This document shows, one piece after another, positions 1 through 11,727 of a stretch of DNA of 64,000 nucleotides. Position 1 is the stretch's first letter. The number at the start of each line of letters is the position of its first letter. This DNA comes from Tubiluchus corallicola. Lineage: Eukaryota > Priapulida > Priapulimorpha > Priapulimorphida > Tubiluchidae. A program made the translations under genes and the position numbers. The stretch spans positions 88,713-152,712 of the forward strand of contig JAQGDQ010000529.1 of assembly GCA_030141605.1 (NCBI GenBank), written 5' to 3'. The notes under the pieces are model-generated. The model was not told where the DNA came from. It ran no database searches and saw nothing but the letters and a program-made list of their open reading frames with translations.

Positions 1-3000
1 CTACAGAAACATGAGTAGCACAACTGCTGCACTGACCACTGCAGCTCTGGGGCTAACGTTAAGTATTACCAAGACTAGTTAACGAACGGATGGCTGACTG
101 CCGAATTCAATATTCGCTTTGGTTGATTTCATTCACTGTAGGTGCACTCATTTTAGTTGGTTATCTCGCTGAGGGAAGAATTCACATCTAAAAGTGGCTG
201 AAACACTTTTGCTACGATAGTGAGCCAGGTCCAGTGTTGCTACACTTAACTACTTTCATCAGACCCTGCTGATGAATACCGGTATTCTAACTCGCATCGT
301 GACGAGTTGTAAAAATGCAATACATGGCGTGATATGTGTTTGTGACAGTGATACTTACATAAGACATCCAGTGTCGTATTGAGATAAATTTCACCAAGTT
401 TATCGTGTATAAAGATTTCACACGACAGCAGTTTTCCATCATCTCCGGTTTTCCCAGCCTTAAACTTGTACGTCAAGGTGCTCACGCCAGTCCATAACAA
501 AGTCGTGCTATTTTGCCTTATATTTGGAGTTGGATAATACAACCAATCTTCCAGCTTTACATCATCTATGAAAAGGTTGGATCGACTTGCATTAGTTTAA
601 CTGAAAATTTGTCTAGTAGACATGCAGATTAGTACTTAATAATTTGCTTGAAAAAAATCATTGTTCTTGTCTGAGCAACATGCGCAGCAGTTTAGATTTA
701 CAACTGACATGCTAACAGAATCATGAGTACAATTTTATCAGAATTAATCTAAACCTAGATGTTAACATCTATATCAGGGATGTGCAAATTGTGCGGCACG
801 AGAAGAGGTTTGTCAACCTAATGAAAGTGCGGCCCGGGCGATTAATTGAGTGTATCCAGCTGAAGTCCGTACCACGATCCCAAAGATAGCGCGGGTAGTT
901 TTTTCTACTAGATCGGATGCCATTAACCCTTACAAGACGGTTGTAGCTAAATATCACTGTACTGCACAGACTGTGTGATACACATTAGTAATATGCATTG
1001 TAATGAAATTACCACTATCTGTCCTGAAAGTAGAAATATATGGTTTGTAATATAAATTTTAGTAACTTCTAAAATAGTTTCTTGAGTGTAGTAGTAATGA
1101 TGTACGCAGGTCGGATGCAAAAAAATCGTTATTAGGCCTTTCTGTACTTGGCTCCTTGATCAAACTGCTCGTGGCCCGCAGGAATTGCGGGAAAGTTTAA
1201 TGCGGCCCGGCTAGTCAGATAATTTGCACACCCCTGATCTATATCATGACAAAGATGTGCTTACGTCATGATATGATACATATCATGATACACATGAGTA
1301 AAAATGTTCGCAGGCTTTGTAGAAAAATTAGGTGAAATTAGGTTTATAGAAAAAGAAATGATAAAAAAACATTTTGTTCATCAACCGTTTTATGATTGCT
1401 AAATGCTAAATTAACTCAATTAACTGTTGGATTTTTATTTATTACTTGTGTAAGGCGTAGGCTACTGTTTTCGTTGTAAGCCGCCAGAAAAGCAAAACAT
1501 ATCAATATTTTAAGTTTAAAAGCTGCTTGTGCATTTTCTGGTTCACATTTTACATTTTACAAGTTTATTTACAAACACTGTAATTAGCCAACATATTTAT
1601 TTTTGTCCCAATACGATACATTTATTTTTGTGCCTGATATATAATAAATAAATAGCCTACTACAGATTAAACACCTTGCATTTCTAACCACTTTGGCTGC
1701 TAGCAGTGCCTGTGTTAAGTCCACTACTACTCACTGCACTGACTGAGAGCTATCTATTTACCATTACTACAGTTTGAATCTCCTCAAATCATTTTTATCT
1801 GCATATGGTCAAGCACAAGCTGACCCTACTGACCATCACTGACTCAGATTATCACGATACGGGTGCACTTTGACGATACAAATATCGTAATAAAAGACAT
1901 TAGGACGTTTTGACACAACGATGTGTCGTTACAGACCTACAAAGAGGTACAAAGAATTATATATCTGATCTAAAAATGACCAGCCATGTAAGGTGAAAGT
2001 TGTTTAATACATACTGAGATACCATTTGAAGACAGGCTGTACTGTGCTATCCAGCACTGCACACATAATGCTTACAGGTTGGTCATCTTTATCTCCTGCC
2101 TCTAGAGTTACAGTTTTGTCTGCAATATCCTTATTGTTCAACTTCAAGTGCGATCCTCCAGTCACAGCTAATCAGTAAAAACAATGTTAACAAAACAATC
2201 TCAAAAGCCATTATTAGTAAGTAGATCAAAGGGAAAACATTAGGCAAGTGTCACTGGTTAGCTAGCAGCTTAACACCTTTGTGGTAATAAATGTATAAAA
2301 ATGTAGCACTCCCCTGATGTCCGACCAAGAGTCTTTCAAACTGTATGACACATCTTACTTGGCACGAAGTTACAGAACTTCTACAAAGACACTCAAGAAC
2401 AAACAGACACATGAACAAAGCCAAACAATCTCTGAGCAAAAATTTGAAAAAGTTCATGTGGGCAAAGCTCACCAAAACAAAATTGCAAAAAATTGTGGGC
2501 TTCTAGTGAAATGCAAATAAAAAGTTTAAACCAATGCAGTTCCTACAAAGTTCACCAAAATAAAGTATAAATTTTGAAATTAGCGAAAGGTCACTAATTG
2601 TACTAATAATAATTAGCAACTTAATATCAGTACCGCAACTTGAAACCTACGTGTTTGAAAAGTGTAATTTGACAACTTACCCACTACGGTTAAAACTGCC
2701 TGCCGACTTTCCTCTTCCCCATGTATGTGCGAAATGTAGATGCATTGATATGAACCATCGCGTATAGACCAACCAATGTTCGTAATGTTAAGACTCCAAT
2801 CTCCAGTACTTTTGGCTATGTCAAATTTTCCTTGAAAGTACTGAATGTTTGGATCAGAACTAGAACCACCTAGAGTTAGAGCCGCCTTGTTGTGTTCCCA
2901 TTTAACGTACACGGTGCTGTCATTCAGGACATCCTTTTTCAGCACACAGCTCAGCACGATGTCAGCCCCAGAAAGAACATAGTCACTTTGGGGTTCCAAC

Positions 3001-3034
3001 TGAAATGTACTATCAGCTATTTGCCCATATGCAT
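1..3034 (-). CDS. Ig-domain cell-surface protein, 3' part (four exons)
   Basis: Four exons can be joined on the minus strand with consistent phase 1: 3034-2681, 2167-2015, 565-359 and 74-1. The first encodes a complete Ig-like domain: a B-strand Cys (IVLSC), a C-strand Trp (VKWEH) and a F-strand DGSYQC motif. It is 354 bp and phase 1-1, as is usual for Ig exons. The second and third exons together make another Ig-like domain (SIMCAVLDS, FKWYL, then LLSCEIFIHD). The last short exon encodes a proline/arginine hinge followed by about 14 hydrophobic residues (AAVVSAAVVLLMFL) and the stop at bases 3-1. This looks like a GPI-attachment signal or a tail anchor with no cytoplasmic domain. Donors are gtaagt, gtatgt and gtaagt. 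The signal peptide and any N-terminal domains lie upstream and were not found. The last exon is the least certain. The family is unknown; adhesion or receptor function is only an inference. Confidence 0.6.
775..1236 (-). mobile_element. hAT-like MITE, copy 1
   Basis: Non-autonomous element with terminal inverted repeats of the form CAGGGGTGTGCAAATT (one mismatch here, cagggatgtgc) and GC-rich subterminal stretches (gcggcccg). It is flanked by a perfect 8-bp target duplication, atctatat, at 767-774 and 1237-1244, as expected for the hAT superfamily. It encodes no transposase. Six related copies occur in the window. It lies in an intron of the Ig-domain gene. Confidence 0.85.
1245..1980. other. 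AT-rich intron, nothing recognised
   Basis: Intronic sequence of the Ig-domain gene between the hAT-like MITE and the 2015-2167 exon. It starts with short repeats of the type atcatgat. I see no exon-like stretch, TIR pair or tandem array. Confidence 0.4.
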
Positions 3035-3429
3035 CTGAAAGTATTTTATTGTGAGCAAAGTATTGTGGCCCTTTGACAAACATTGACCCCCAGATATTCA
3101 AAAATCTGTGTATAATTTGTAAATCCTTGGTATTTTCATTTTTCAAATTAATATTTAAACTTTATTTAAAATTCTATGAAAATCGGTTGGATTTGAAGTG
3201 ATTATATGCAGCAAATGATACAATGTAAATTACTTTGAACCAGCAATTTCATCCTAAAAAACTTGAAATTGTAGCAGCAAAGTTTCAAAACTAAATATTT
3301 TTCCAAAACAAAATTAAAAAAACAATGGCTCACTACTTAAAAATTGCATCATTTTAAATGATCCTGAGTTCTGATAGTCATCAGTCAAGGCACTGTAGAT
3401 AATTATGGGAGAGCAAAAAGAGAAAAAAC

Positions 3430-3532
<103 letters not shown>

Positions 3533-3539
3533 ATGCAGT

Positions 3540-4250
3540 TGCTTCGTGGGTAGTGGCAAAAGGGAACAAGAACACATGCATTTGTGCTCTATGGTATAAA
3601 CAAGGGCAAAGCCCAGTGAACTCCCCCATTTTGATGCCACAGTAGAGAACACGATGCAGGTGGGGACTTGTGAACAAGTTAGATGTTTTATGACCATGTT
3701 AAAGGAGACTTACAGTTGATGACTAGCAAATAGCACATATAAGCTGAATAAAACATCTTGAGACTGTGTGCAAGAATCTCCCCTGGTGGATCTTCACTAC
3801 ACTGTTGCTACATTTTCAACAGAATCTTTAACATGCTACCAACCACAGCATCTAAAGCTAAAAATATAATCCTAATTTAATTAGTGCATCTGCAAGTACA
3901 AAATTTATTTAATTACAATGACCATACTAGGTTACAAGTGGTCACCAAAATAAGCTATGTCACTATATTCACCAGTAACTGCATAGAAGTGTCTTGTAAT
4001 TGCAGACCTTATGAATAATATAAGATAACAAGTTCACAGTATTCAATAAACAGTGCTGTTATTACAAAAGTGGCTTGACCTTTTAGACAGATTATATTAC
4101 GTATGAAGAATGAGTTTTTCCAGTTAGAATAGGTCTTGATCATCAAATCCCTAGAAATAAATCCAAAGTGAACGAATGGGCTAAACAATAATGTGAAAAT
4201 GTAAATTTATTAAAAATCTGACATAGAGTAACTAATAATATAACTATTAC
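3540..4250. other. Non-coding, nothing recognised
   Basis: AT-rich sequence upstream of the visible Ig exons. It may contain the missing 5' exons of that gene, but I could not identify one with an Ig motif or signal peptide in the required phase. Confidence 0.3.
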
Positions 4251-4251
4251 T

Positions 4252-4924
4252 GTAGGGTGGCTGAACGAAAATTGTAGAGTGCGCCACCATAGCCGCAAGC
4301 GTGCTCATTTGATAGTGCTATGAGTACATAGTTAATTAAAAAAAACCAGATTTAAAATAATTAGTTTGTTTTGAAATGGCGGTCAGTTAAAGTTCAAAAA
4401 AAACGCTCGAGTTTTGGGAGTAAGAAAAAATGACTAAGTCCGGTTTGAGCAAAAAGTTAAAAATTGTACTTTTAGCATTATTTATAACTAAAAATTCCAA
4501 ATACAGGTTTTAGTATGTTAGTGTCATTAAATGGAGTGCATTGCACGAGAAATAATCATATCAAGTCATATGGCAACATAGTATTCGTTTTTCCAGCATC
4601 CAAAATTCATCCAAATGATGTTTTACCTTAACAGGTGTGAAAATGGACCTTTTAGTTTTACGAAAGTGTGCTAAGTTGTCAACTTGAGTATAAGAGATGC
4701 CAAGTCAGCTGATAGTTAATTGTTAATATGACTTTTGGTAGCTCAGTGTACATAGAACAAATATTCATAAACACTTTGCACCTTCAGATTTATGCTAGGG
4801 AAAATTTTTACAGGAAAAACCGGGAAAACGGCATTTTCGTGAGTATTACCAAATTTACAATATGAAAACTATGCGTTTTAGAAAGTGGGATTTAGTTTTA
4901 TTTAGCGCGCATCAGCCACCCTAC
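4252..4924. mobile_element. Candidate TIR element (MITE), gtagggtggctga termini
   Basis: A 13-bp perfect inverted repeat, gtagggtggctga at 4252 and tcagccaccctac ending at 4924, bounds about 670 bp of AT-rich non-coding DNA. The flanks are AT-rich (ctatta on each side) and the target duplication is ambiguous. No ORF is present. The superfamily cannot be assigned. Confidence 0.5.
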
Positions 4925-5082
4925 TATTAGTATGCTAACTATAGTAATAATTAGTATAAGTATCATAACTTGTGTAATACAAGAGTAAGCTTTTCTGACA
5001 TGAATTTTCAAGCAAAATATGCTAGATTTACCTATTCATACTAAATTTGTTGCCTTACCGTTTCTTACTTAGTGAAGTACTA

Positions 5083-5252
5083 CTGTTATCCGTACAGCAT
5101 AATCACAACTCACTTGTGTCATGGCCACTGGAGCCTAGGTGAAATACCTTGAACTGAACGATATGGTAAGACAGTTATCCGTACAGCATAAATCGCACCT
5201 CAGGTGTGTTATAGCCATCTGGAGCTAACATGAAATACTCTAAACTTACTGA
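5083..5252. repeat. Diverged tandem duplication, about 80 bp x 2
   Basis: Two units start with gttatccgtacagcata and end with gaacgata, at about 5083-5161 and 5172-5252. They differ at many internal positions, so the duplication is old. Confidence 0.6.
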
Positions 5253-5289
5253 ACGATAATACGGACTGAATGTTTGTTTTAAATTATGA

Positions 5290-5478
5290 AATGATAATTC
5301 TCAAAGTGAATATGAAAAACTTGCCGAACTCGAAAAGCAGATGAATAATAACTTGGCTACAATTTGTAATCTGGCGTCTGCGCAAAATTCAAGCATCTTT
5401 TCATTTAGGGATGGAGTGCAAACCATAGTTAAAATCAGAGAAAAATTATTGTCCGCTGTTAAACTAAGGCCGACTTGA
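5290..5478 (+). CDS. Short open segment, possible coiled-coil exon (uncertain)
   Basis: A 62-codon stop-to-stop segment with a coding-like, charged composition (YEKLAELEKQMNNNLAT, then VKIREKLLSAVKLRPT) and heptad-like Leu/Ile spacing, ending in TGA. It lacks a good start codon and a clear acceptor. It might be the last exon of an unseen plus-strand gene or ORF1 debris of a retroelement; the decayed LINE just downstream is on the other strand. No family recognised. Confidence 0.2.
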   Translation, partial: NDNSQSEYEKLAELEKQMNNNLATICNLASAQNSSIFSFRDGVQTIVKIREKLLSAVKLRPT

Positions 5479-5702
5479 TAGTGTTAGCAGTGAGATATTG
5501 TGTATAACAAAATTTTATCACAATCATGTTTCAGTCTTCAGGCAATCAATTTACTCGAGATTGCAGGTTGTGAGGAGACGCACAGGGCTTTAATTGATTA
5601 TGATTTGTTACAATAATTAAGTGAATATAGAAGTGAAAGGCTGTTGAAACCTTCTAGGTTTACCTTTCCTTACCTTTATGTTGCTTTGGCAAAGTTGATC
5701 TT

Positions 5703-7229
5703 CTAGCCAAATTGTGCATATATGTTCGTATCCGTATCCTCAAAGGAGGCGTTGTATTTGCCGACCATCTCTTTCCCAGCTGATTGCTTGTCCAATTTTC
5801 TCTTAAATACATCTACACTTGGTGCACATATCACATCATTGGGTAAACTATTCCGTGCTTCTGCAATTCGGTATGAAAAATGATCAAATCCTATGCACTT
5901 TCTTGATCTGAACTTATATAGCTTTAGTGAATGGCGTCTGGTGATCAATCTGGCCACCTGCGATCTCAAATTCAACTGCAGGCTTACAGCTTTACCATAT
6001 ATTTGTTCTAGCTGATCTACATATTTGACCATCGATGGGTGCCTAACGAGGACTTTGTACAGACAGTATGAACTTACTATGGGTCAAACTAATAAAAGCT
6101 CCAGTTATTATCCCCACCATCTTCTTAGCTTTGCATATCGTTGTACTGGGTGTAATGTTCAAAAGTGAGCAATCTATCAAAAGTAATTCCAACATCTTTT
6201 TCTGACTCAACCCAGGGTATCTGGGAAATGATTTCATCTCTAACCAGCATTTAATCGGAAGCTGGATTACTTTCTTTCCTAGATTAATCGCCTTACATTT
6301 GCCAGGATGAAAAGCTAACAACCAATCTTTACTCCATGTAGTCATACTATGAAGATCTTCTTGAATGCTTTTTCCTATCCTGCTGTAATTCAGTTATATT
6401 GAACAGTTTTCTGTCATCCTCAAACAGAAAGATTTCAGACACTACTTCTTCTGGAAGGTAATTGTAGATAAAAAATAATATTGGACCAAGGATGATGATC
6501 TGTGGAATTCCACTATCTACATTTCGCCAACTTGAGCTACATCCCTGTACAATGACCTTTTGCTTCCTATTGCTCAAAAAGTCTGCTATCCACAAAACTT
6601 TACATTTCTGAATCCCATATGCTCTCAAATTACACAATAACCTATTGTTTGCTCCATCCATGTTTGCTCCACAATCCAGTGCTTCAGTCCACATCTCCCT
6701 TCCTTGTAAGAGCTATAGGCCTGATGATCATCCTGGCAAAAACCCATATTGCTTATTACTAATAAAATTGTTTATCAGCAGATACTACGGAATGTGGCCC
6801 CTTAAGAACTTCTCCATGACCTTACAAACAACACTTCTTAGGGATACAGGACAATAGTTAATTATCATTTTTCTATTACCCTTTTTATATATCGCAGATA
6901 CTTTGGCGTCTTTCCATTTTTGTGGTTAAACTCCTGCAACAAGCTAGCGATTAAAAATCCTAGTTAAGGGCGCTTTAATTTCATCTGTTAATTCTCTTAA
7001 CAACCGTGGGTGCATGCCATCTAGCCCTTCTGGTTTTGATATATTTAGCTTTTTCAACTTTTACCATTTCCTTCTTAATTTCTAATTGTTGCATTCCATA
7101 AAATGACCTCCTTTTAAAATTTGGTATCCGAAGGCTAGAGTCCTCTAGCACAAACACACTTGCAAAATAATCAAATAGGATTTGTTTCACTGCTATAGTT
7201 AGAAGCTCAGACGTAGTATCTTTCGGCAC
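5703..7229 (-). mobile_element. Decayed LINE reverse transcriptase (CR1/jockey-like)
   Basis: Several minus-strand frames carry reverse-transcriptase motifs in the right order, broken by frameshifts and stops. 7229-6981 contains FASVFVLED, like the common YFASVFT-E motif before the palm. 6694-6347 holds fingers/palm text (SGIPQ, LGPILFFIYN) and FLFEDD where the catalytic F/YADD box should be, so the first catalytic Asp is replaced by Glu at a shifted position. 6345-6043 has the thumb-like LLAFHPGKCK. 6032-5703 has the C-terminal RIAEARNSLPNDV motif typical of these LINEs. The first palm motifs are lost. This is a dead copy; non-LTR retrotransposon identity is clear, the clade less so. Confidence 0.8.
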
Positions 7230-7721
7230 TTTATGAAGCTCACCAATTCCTTCTTTTATTTTGTACTTAGATTTAATATACTTTTAAACTGCCTTAGGAT
7301 TTTTTTCGACACTTGAGCAATATTTTCTTCAAACTGAGCTTACTGGTTCCTTATTTCTTTAATTACTTGATTCCTAACTTGGTTGTACTCCCTTCTGCGG
7401 TCCTCCGTATGCATCATACCTGTTTATACAAGATTGTCTATGCTACAGAAGAATTGTGACAGTTGGGGACCTGAATGAAAGCTGCGAGGATGAATAATAT
7501 TTAAATAAATGCAGTGTTTGCGAACCCTTGCAAATGTTTTTGTTTGCCCACACCAGTGGACAGGGGAATGAGTAATCACACACTAAAATTGAAGACTTGA
7601 TGGGTTCTCTAATTTTATGCTAATTCAGCTACGTATCTCAACTATCGGTATTATTTGTCTATCACGCGCTACTTTTGTGTCACGAGCTCTGTGCGACTAA
7701 GCTGACATGATTTGAATTAAG

Positions 7722-8075
7722 CTTCCCAAAACGCCTGTTGGGACTAAAGAGTGCTCGTATTGCTTATGCTGTAAACTTTGTTTGTGATTCATTGGGTGAC
7801 GATGTAGATGATTTGCACAAGTTTATATTAATTTTACCTTTTTATGTTATTTTTATATTTTAAGAAAAGAACCCGAAATTTACAAAGTTTGGACTGATAA
7901 CTTTACCAATTGTGATCGTGGTGTTATTAAAGTTAGTTTTAGAGAATTTAGTTTAAATGGTTTAAGCTATCACGGTATAAATGATGTATTATGTACTACT
8001 ACTAGAACTATTCGAGGAGTAAGTGTCTTTTGTGTGAAGTACTTAGGAACAGAAATCACAGTAAATTTAATGTTG
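7722..8075 (+). CDS. Unidentified coding stretch with a 44-nt intron
   Basis: Two open segments in different frames are joined in frame by a candidate tiny intron at 7821-7864 (begins gtttat, ends ttttaag). The phases agree: exon 1 ends with AA and exon 2 begins with A, giving Lys. Exon 1 (about 7722-7820) reads RLLGLKSARIAYAVNF and then an acidic DSLGDDVDDLHK. Exon 2 (7865-8075, 70 codons) contains VWTDNFTNCDRGVIKVSF and CTTTRTIRGVSVFCVKYLG and stops at a strong donor, gtaagt. No start codon was found, so this is an internal part of a gene. I recognise no family. It could be an unknown gene 1.5 kb upstream of Orai or a retroelement ORF. It is not an Orai exon. Confidence 0.35.
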
Positions 8076-8099
8076 GTAAGTAAAACCTAATATGGCCTT

Positions 8100-9370
8100 G
8101 ACTTGTTTTCATTTCAATTAATCGAGGATATCTTAAAAATTATATTTATAACAAACTGTAAAATCTATTATTAATAATAATATTAACAAAAAATGTGTAA
8201 CGTCACTAGCAGGAAACACCAAAACTGCACAGATTTAGGCAAAATAAACTATTTTATTGAAAAACAGTAAAGAAGTTTCATAGCAACAGACCATGAGCTA
8301 GAGGTGGTAATGTTAAAGCTGGCTTACAACAGGCAAGCCCAGATTGGGTGGAGGCTAACAGTAAAGTAGTAGTGCCTATATCACAAGTTGGCATAATTGA
8401 AGCTATAGTGCTCTTACAAATGGTACCATGACTTGTCTGATTAATTGCTCTTGCTGCAGTGTTATAGTAACTTTGAGTAACTAGACACCATTGCCAGTAT
8501 CAATTATTATTTTAATATCTAATGTTGAGTAACTGAGTTAATAATGTTCGAAAGGTCAAGTAGCTGTACTTAAAGAAACTTGTGAAATAACATTTCACAA
8601 GTGTTTATAAGTTAGAAAGTTCTGTCAAATAGCTCCATTGAAGTGACGTACAGTCTGTACAAGCAACGCAGATACGTTTTAATTTCCAGAAATAATAACT
8701 AAGTACTGTAATACCACCGCTTCACGAATAAACAAACAGTTTAGGGCTTATGTGGAAAAGATTGTTGTATACAGTTGCAAAAGTGCAGTTAGCAAACCTT
8801 ATGTCAGGTGTTTCACAGTGTGTATTGTATCATGTTATGTATCGTATCGTGACCTAGGTGTATATATTTGCTATATTTATGATTAAATTTGTTTACTTTT
8901 TGCTTGCTTTTCATTCAATAGCTGCATTTATAAATTGACTGCATTGCTTGCTTTTCATTCAATAGCTGCATTTATAAATTGACTGCATTGCTTGCTTTTC
9001 GTGTTAATTTGTCACATTATGATTACTGATTGCTTTTCTTCATTTAAATACTTACTGCACAAATTCTTTTATTGTTGTATTCAATTATTTTTTTTGTTGT
9101 GCATTCATTATTTAACTACATCTTCGTTCATTTGCTGCATTTTAGTTCACTCGCTGCATTTATGATTTAACCAGATTGCTTGCTTTTTTTGTTGTTGCAT
9201 TCATGACTTGTTCAGTTGTTGTTTTAATTTTTAACTGCATTATTTGCTTGCTTTTTTCCCATTGGTATGATTATAATATAGCTGCCTTGCATTTTGTTTA
9301 TTTGCTACACTTAAGACCTAACCACGTATTATTCACTTAACCATGTGGTCTGCCGTGCTTTACAATATTC
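8100..9370. repeat. Low-complexity intergenic DNA with TTGCTTGCTTTT-type repeats
   Basis: No gene seen. From about 8880 to 9270 the sequence is built from loose repeats of ttgcttgctttt and gctgcattta. One unit of 44 bp (tgcttgcttttcattcaata and following) is tandemly duplicated exactly at 8901-8944 and 8945-8988. Confidence 0.6.
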
Positions 9371-9379
9371 CTAAGTTAT

Positions 9380-9520
9380 ATAGGGGTGGCTGACTCGATG
9401 ACCTCCTGGTCTTTCGCCACCCCATCTCTACATACTTTACACAATTTGTTGTATTTGTGCTATAAATATTATATTAGAGATGATTAAAACCTTTGAATTG
9501 AATTGAATTGAATTTGAATT
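9380..9520 (+). mobile_element. Possible LINE 3' tail ending in (TTGAA)n
   Basis: A ggggtggctgac block and a matching ctttcgccacccc block are followed by an AT-rich stretch and a ttgaattgaattgaattg tail, as in many LINE 3' ends. A similar block occurs inverted at about 29160-29205. Copy boundaries are unclear. Confidence 0.35.
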
Positions 9521-9584
9521 GTGTATCGTTACAGCCCTAACATTATATCACGACAGTAGAAAACATTTATTCTTATGTTACAGC

Positions 9585-11727
9585 ATGAAAATGAAGGTGG
9601 GAAAAACGGCAGGCATATCAATTAACTCTAATGAGGCTCTGTCATGGAGACGATTACATCTGAGTCGATCAAAGCTTCGTGCATCGCACAGCACTTCAGC
9701 TCTTTTGTCTGGATTTGCTTTAGTGAGTACATTACTATTTTTGCTACTGCTGTGTTTATGGTTTCTGGTCATAATGCTTTCTGTTTAGGCAGAGCACCTT
9801 CTTTGGAGAGTTTAGGAGCATTGATTTGTTCAGGCAAAAAGGGTGTCATCGATTTTTACTGTTTCTTATTGCTTTCTTGTGTTTGTTCGTCACGTAAGTG
9901 ATCTGGAAGATATAAAAACATATACAACTAGCTGTGTGCTATGTCTTGTATCATATGTATAGACAACTATAATTTAATCAAAATATCATTTACATTTCGT
10001 GTTGCGTATTTATTTTGCCTCATGATTCTCTTATGTTCAATACTCGACCACATGTGTTTCATTCGTCAGATTCATTGTCCTTGCTTACCTTGTCAAAGGC
10101 AGATGTATGCATCCATGATCCACATGAAGCTAGCGCTGCTAGTTACATGACCAGACCATATATTCTAGTGGTAACGCATTCGCTTCGAGTCTGGGAGGTT
10201 GTGTGTTCAGTACTGTGGTTGGATCACACCAAAGACTTTGAGAACGGTACATGCTGTTGTGTGTGGTATTTAGGGTAGAAGTGGGGTAACAGTAGTTTCC
10301 GTGAAATGTGGTTTAGAGTTATTATTTGCTGTCAGTAAAAAGCTATTTGTCCAAAAGACGACCTTAAACAAAGATTATTATTATTACTGCTGGACACCAC
10401 TGCTGGTTCAGTGTCTCATCTTACAGGATTTTCCTTTTGGTTGTCTACACGGGCACCAATAATAAGTTGCAGCCTTGTTGATTTGCAGATATTTTAATCT
10501 CTGTTTTCTACTTTGATTCACCAGATTACTGATTACCTGTAATCCTTCCTTTTCATCAATTTACTTTGGGCTCATAGCTGTGGTTGCATAGAAAAATCGT
10601 CCATAAGTCGGCTTTTCTAGTTATTCACATATCCTGAATTTGGCTTATCCTTCTGTATTCATTTAACATTTCTGTATTCCGTAACATTTGTTGGTTACGT
10701 TTTCCGTTTACTAGAATTTTGTTCCGTTAACAGTTAATGTGTTTTTTTGCGTTATGTGCTTTCAGTTAACTCACATTTTACTTCAGTTATTCTTTTCTGA
10801 TAAGACTCTTTTTCAGTAATCATCTTCTCCTTTAGAGTGTGCCTCATTTTATCCAAAGTCTTTGACAGTTTCGTTGAAATAATGAGGTGGATGCTGGGCT
10901 TACCACCAACATTAAATTTTTTTGACGCTAAATTGCTGAATGCAGGATTTCTTTTTTCACTTGGCGAAATTTCAATTTTTGGTGAAACAAATGTCTATAT
11001 TTGCATAAACAAGTATGTAATACACCTCATTATAATGACAAACTTGCTTAATGCCATCTTTTTTTCAGTCCGAAGGTACGTGGTATAAAGTGGTTTGGTT
11101 GTACTGTTTATTTAAAGGTTTAAGAAGCAAAATGTGCTAATTTTTTTGTTTTGCTCGCACAATATCAGCTTTCTTCTTACGTTTCAGATTGCTATGATAG
11201 AACTGAATTTTGAAGTCGGTCCAAACGATACGATACCACATGGACTTTTCATTGCTTTTGGCGTGTGCACAACTCTAGTGGTTGTTGTTCACTTGATGGC
11301 CTTGCTCATCAGTACGTGCATCCTACCGCACATTGAAGCCGTTTCTCATTTGGGCACGAGTGGTGCGGGCGAATCGCCGCACGAAAAGTTTCGCGTCTAT
11401 ATAGAACTATCGTGGGGATTCTCAACGGGTCTGGGAATCTTCCTATTCTTGGCGGAGCTGGGGCTTGTTGCTTGGATACGTTTCCATAACCTCTATGACG
11501 GAAGTGATGAGGTGGCTATTGCTTGCACGGTGATATTGATACCGACACTAGTGGCATTCGTAGGGTTCGCACTGTTTTTTTATCGTAAACTGGCACTCTA
11601 TCATATAGAACGATTGAAACGTCAGATGAGTACGTTGGATCTTGAAGCTCAAGATTTTCAAGCTTGTGGTATGGATGCTTGTAATACACAAAGGCTGAGC
11701 ATAGGCAACGGCCTGCAAGATATCTGA
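9585..11727 (+). CDS. ORAI: Orai calcium release-activated calcium channel
   Basis: Pore subunit of the store-operated Ca2+ channel opened by STIM in the plasma membrane. Two coding exons, 9585-9722 and 11188-11727, join in phase 0 (FAL | IAMIE) for 225 residues. The N-terminal helix ([16 protein letters not shown]) and TM1 ([15 protein letters not shown]) carry Glu51, equivalent to the selectivity-filter Glu106 of human ORAI1. TM2 has [18 protein letters not shown]3 FLFLAE (Glu136, human Glu190), and TM4 the conserved Pro165 (human Pro245). A C-terminal amphipathic helix ([16 protein letters not shown]) would be the STIM site. Basic pore residues Arg28 and Arg32 match human Arg83 and Lys87, but human Arg91 is Ser36. 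The loop after the filter keeps few acidic residues. The ATG lies one base after an acceptor (ttatgttacag), so exon 1 is non-coding or adds a few codons. Likely poly(A) signal aataaa near 12086. Confidence 0.93.
10150..10392 (+). mobile_element. tRNA-derived SINE in the Orai intron
   Basis: Contains pol III promoter-like boxes with tRNA spacing: tctagtggtaacgc (A-box-like), then cgcttcgagtctgggaggtt and ttcagtactg (B-box-like). The body is unrelated to tRNA and the tail is attattattatt. It lies within the single large Orai intron, in the sense orientation. Confidence 0.7.

Noticed and set aside
9519-9788. Orai start at the ATG near 9519
   Set aside because: That stretch lies upstream of a good acceptor (ttatgttacag) and shows no Orai similarity; the ATG at 9585 was preferred.
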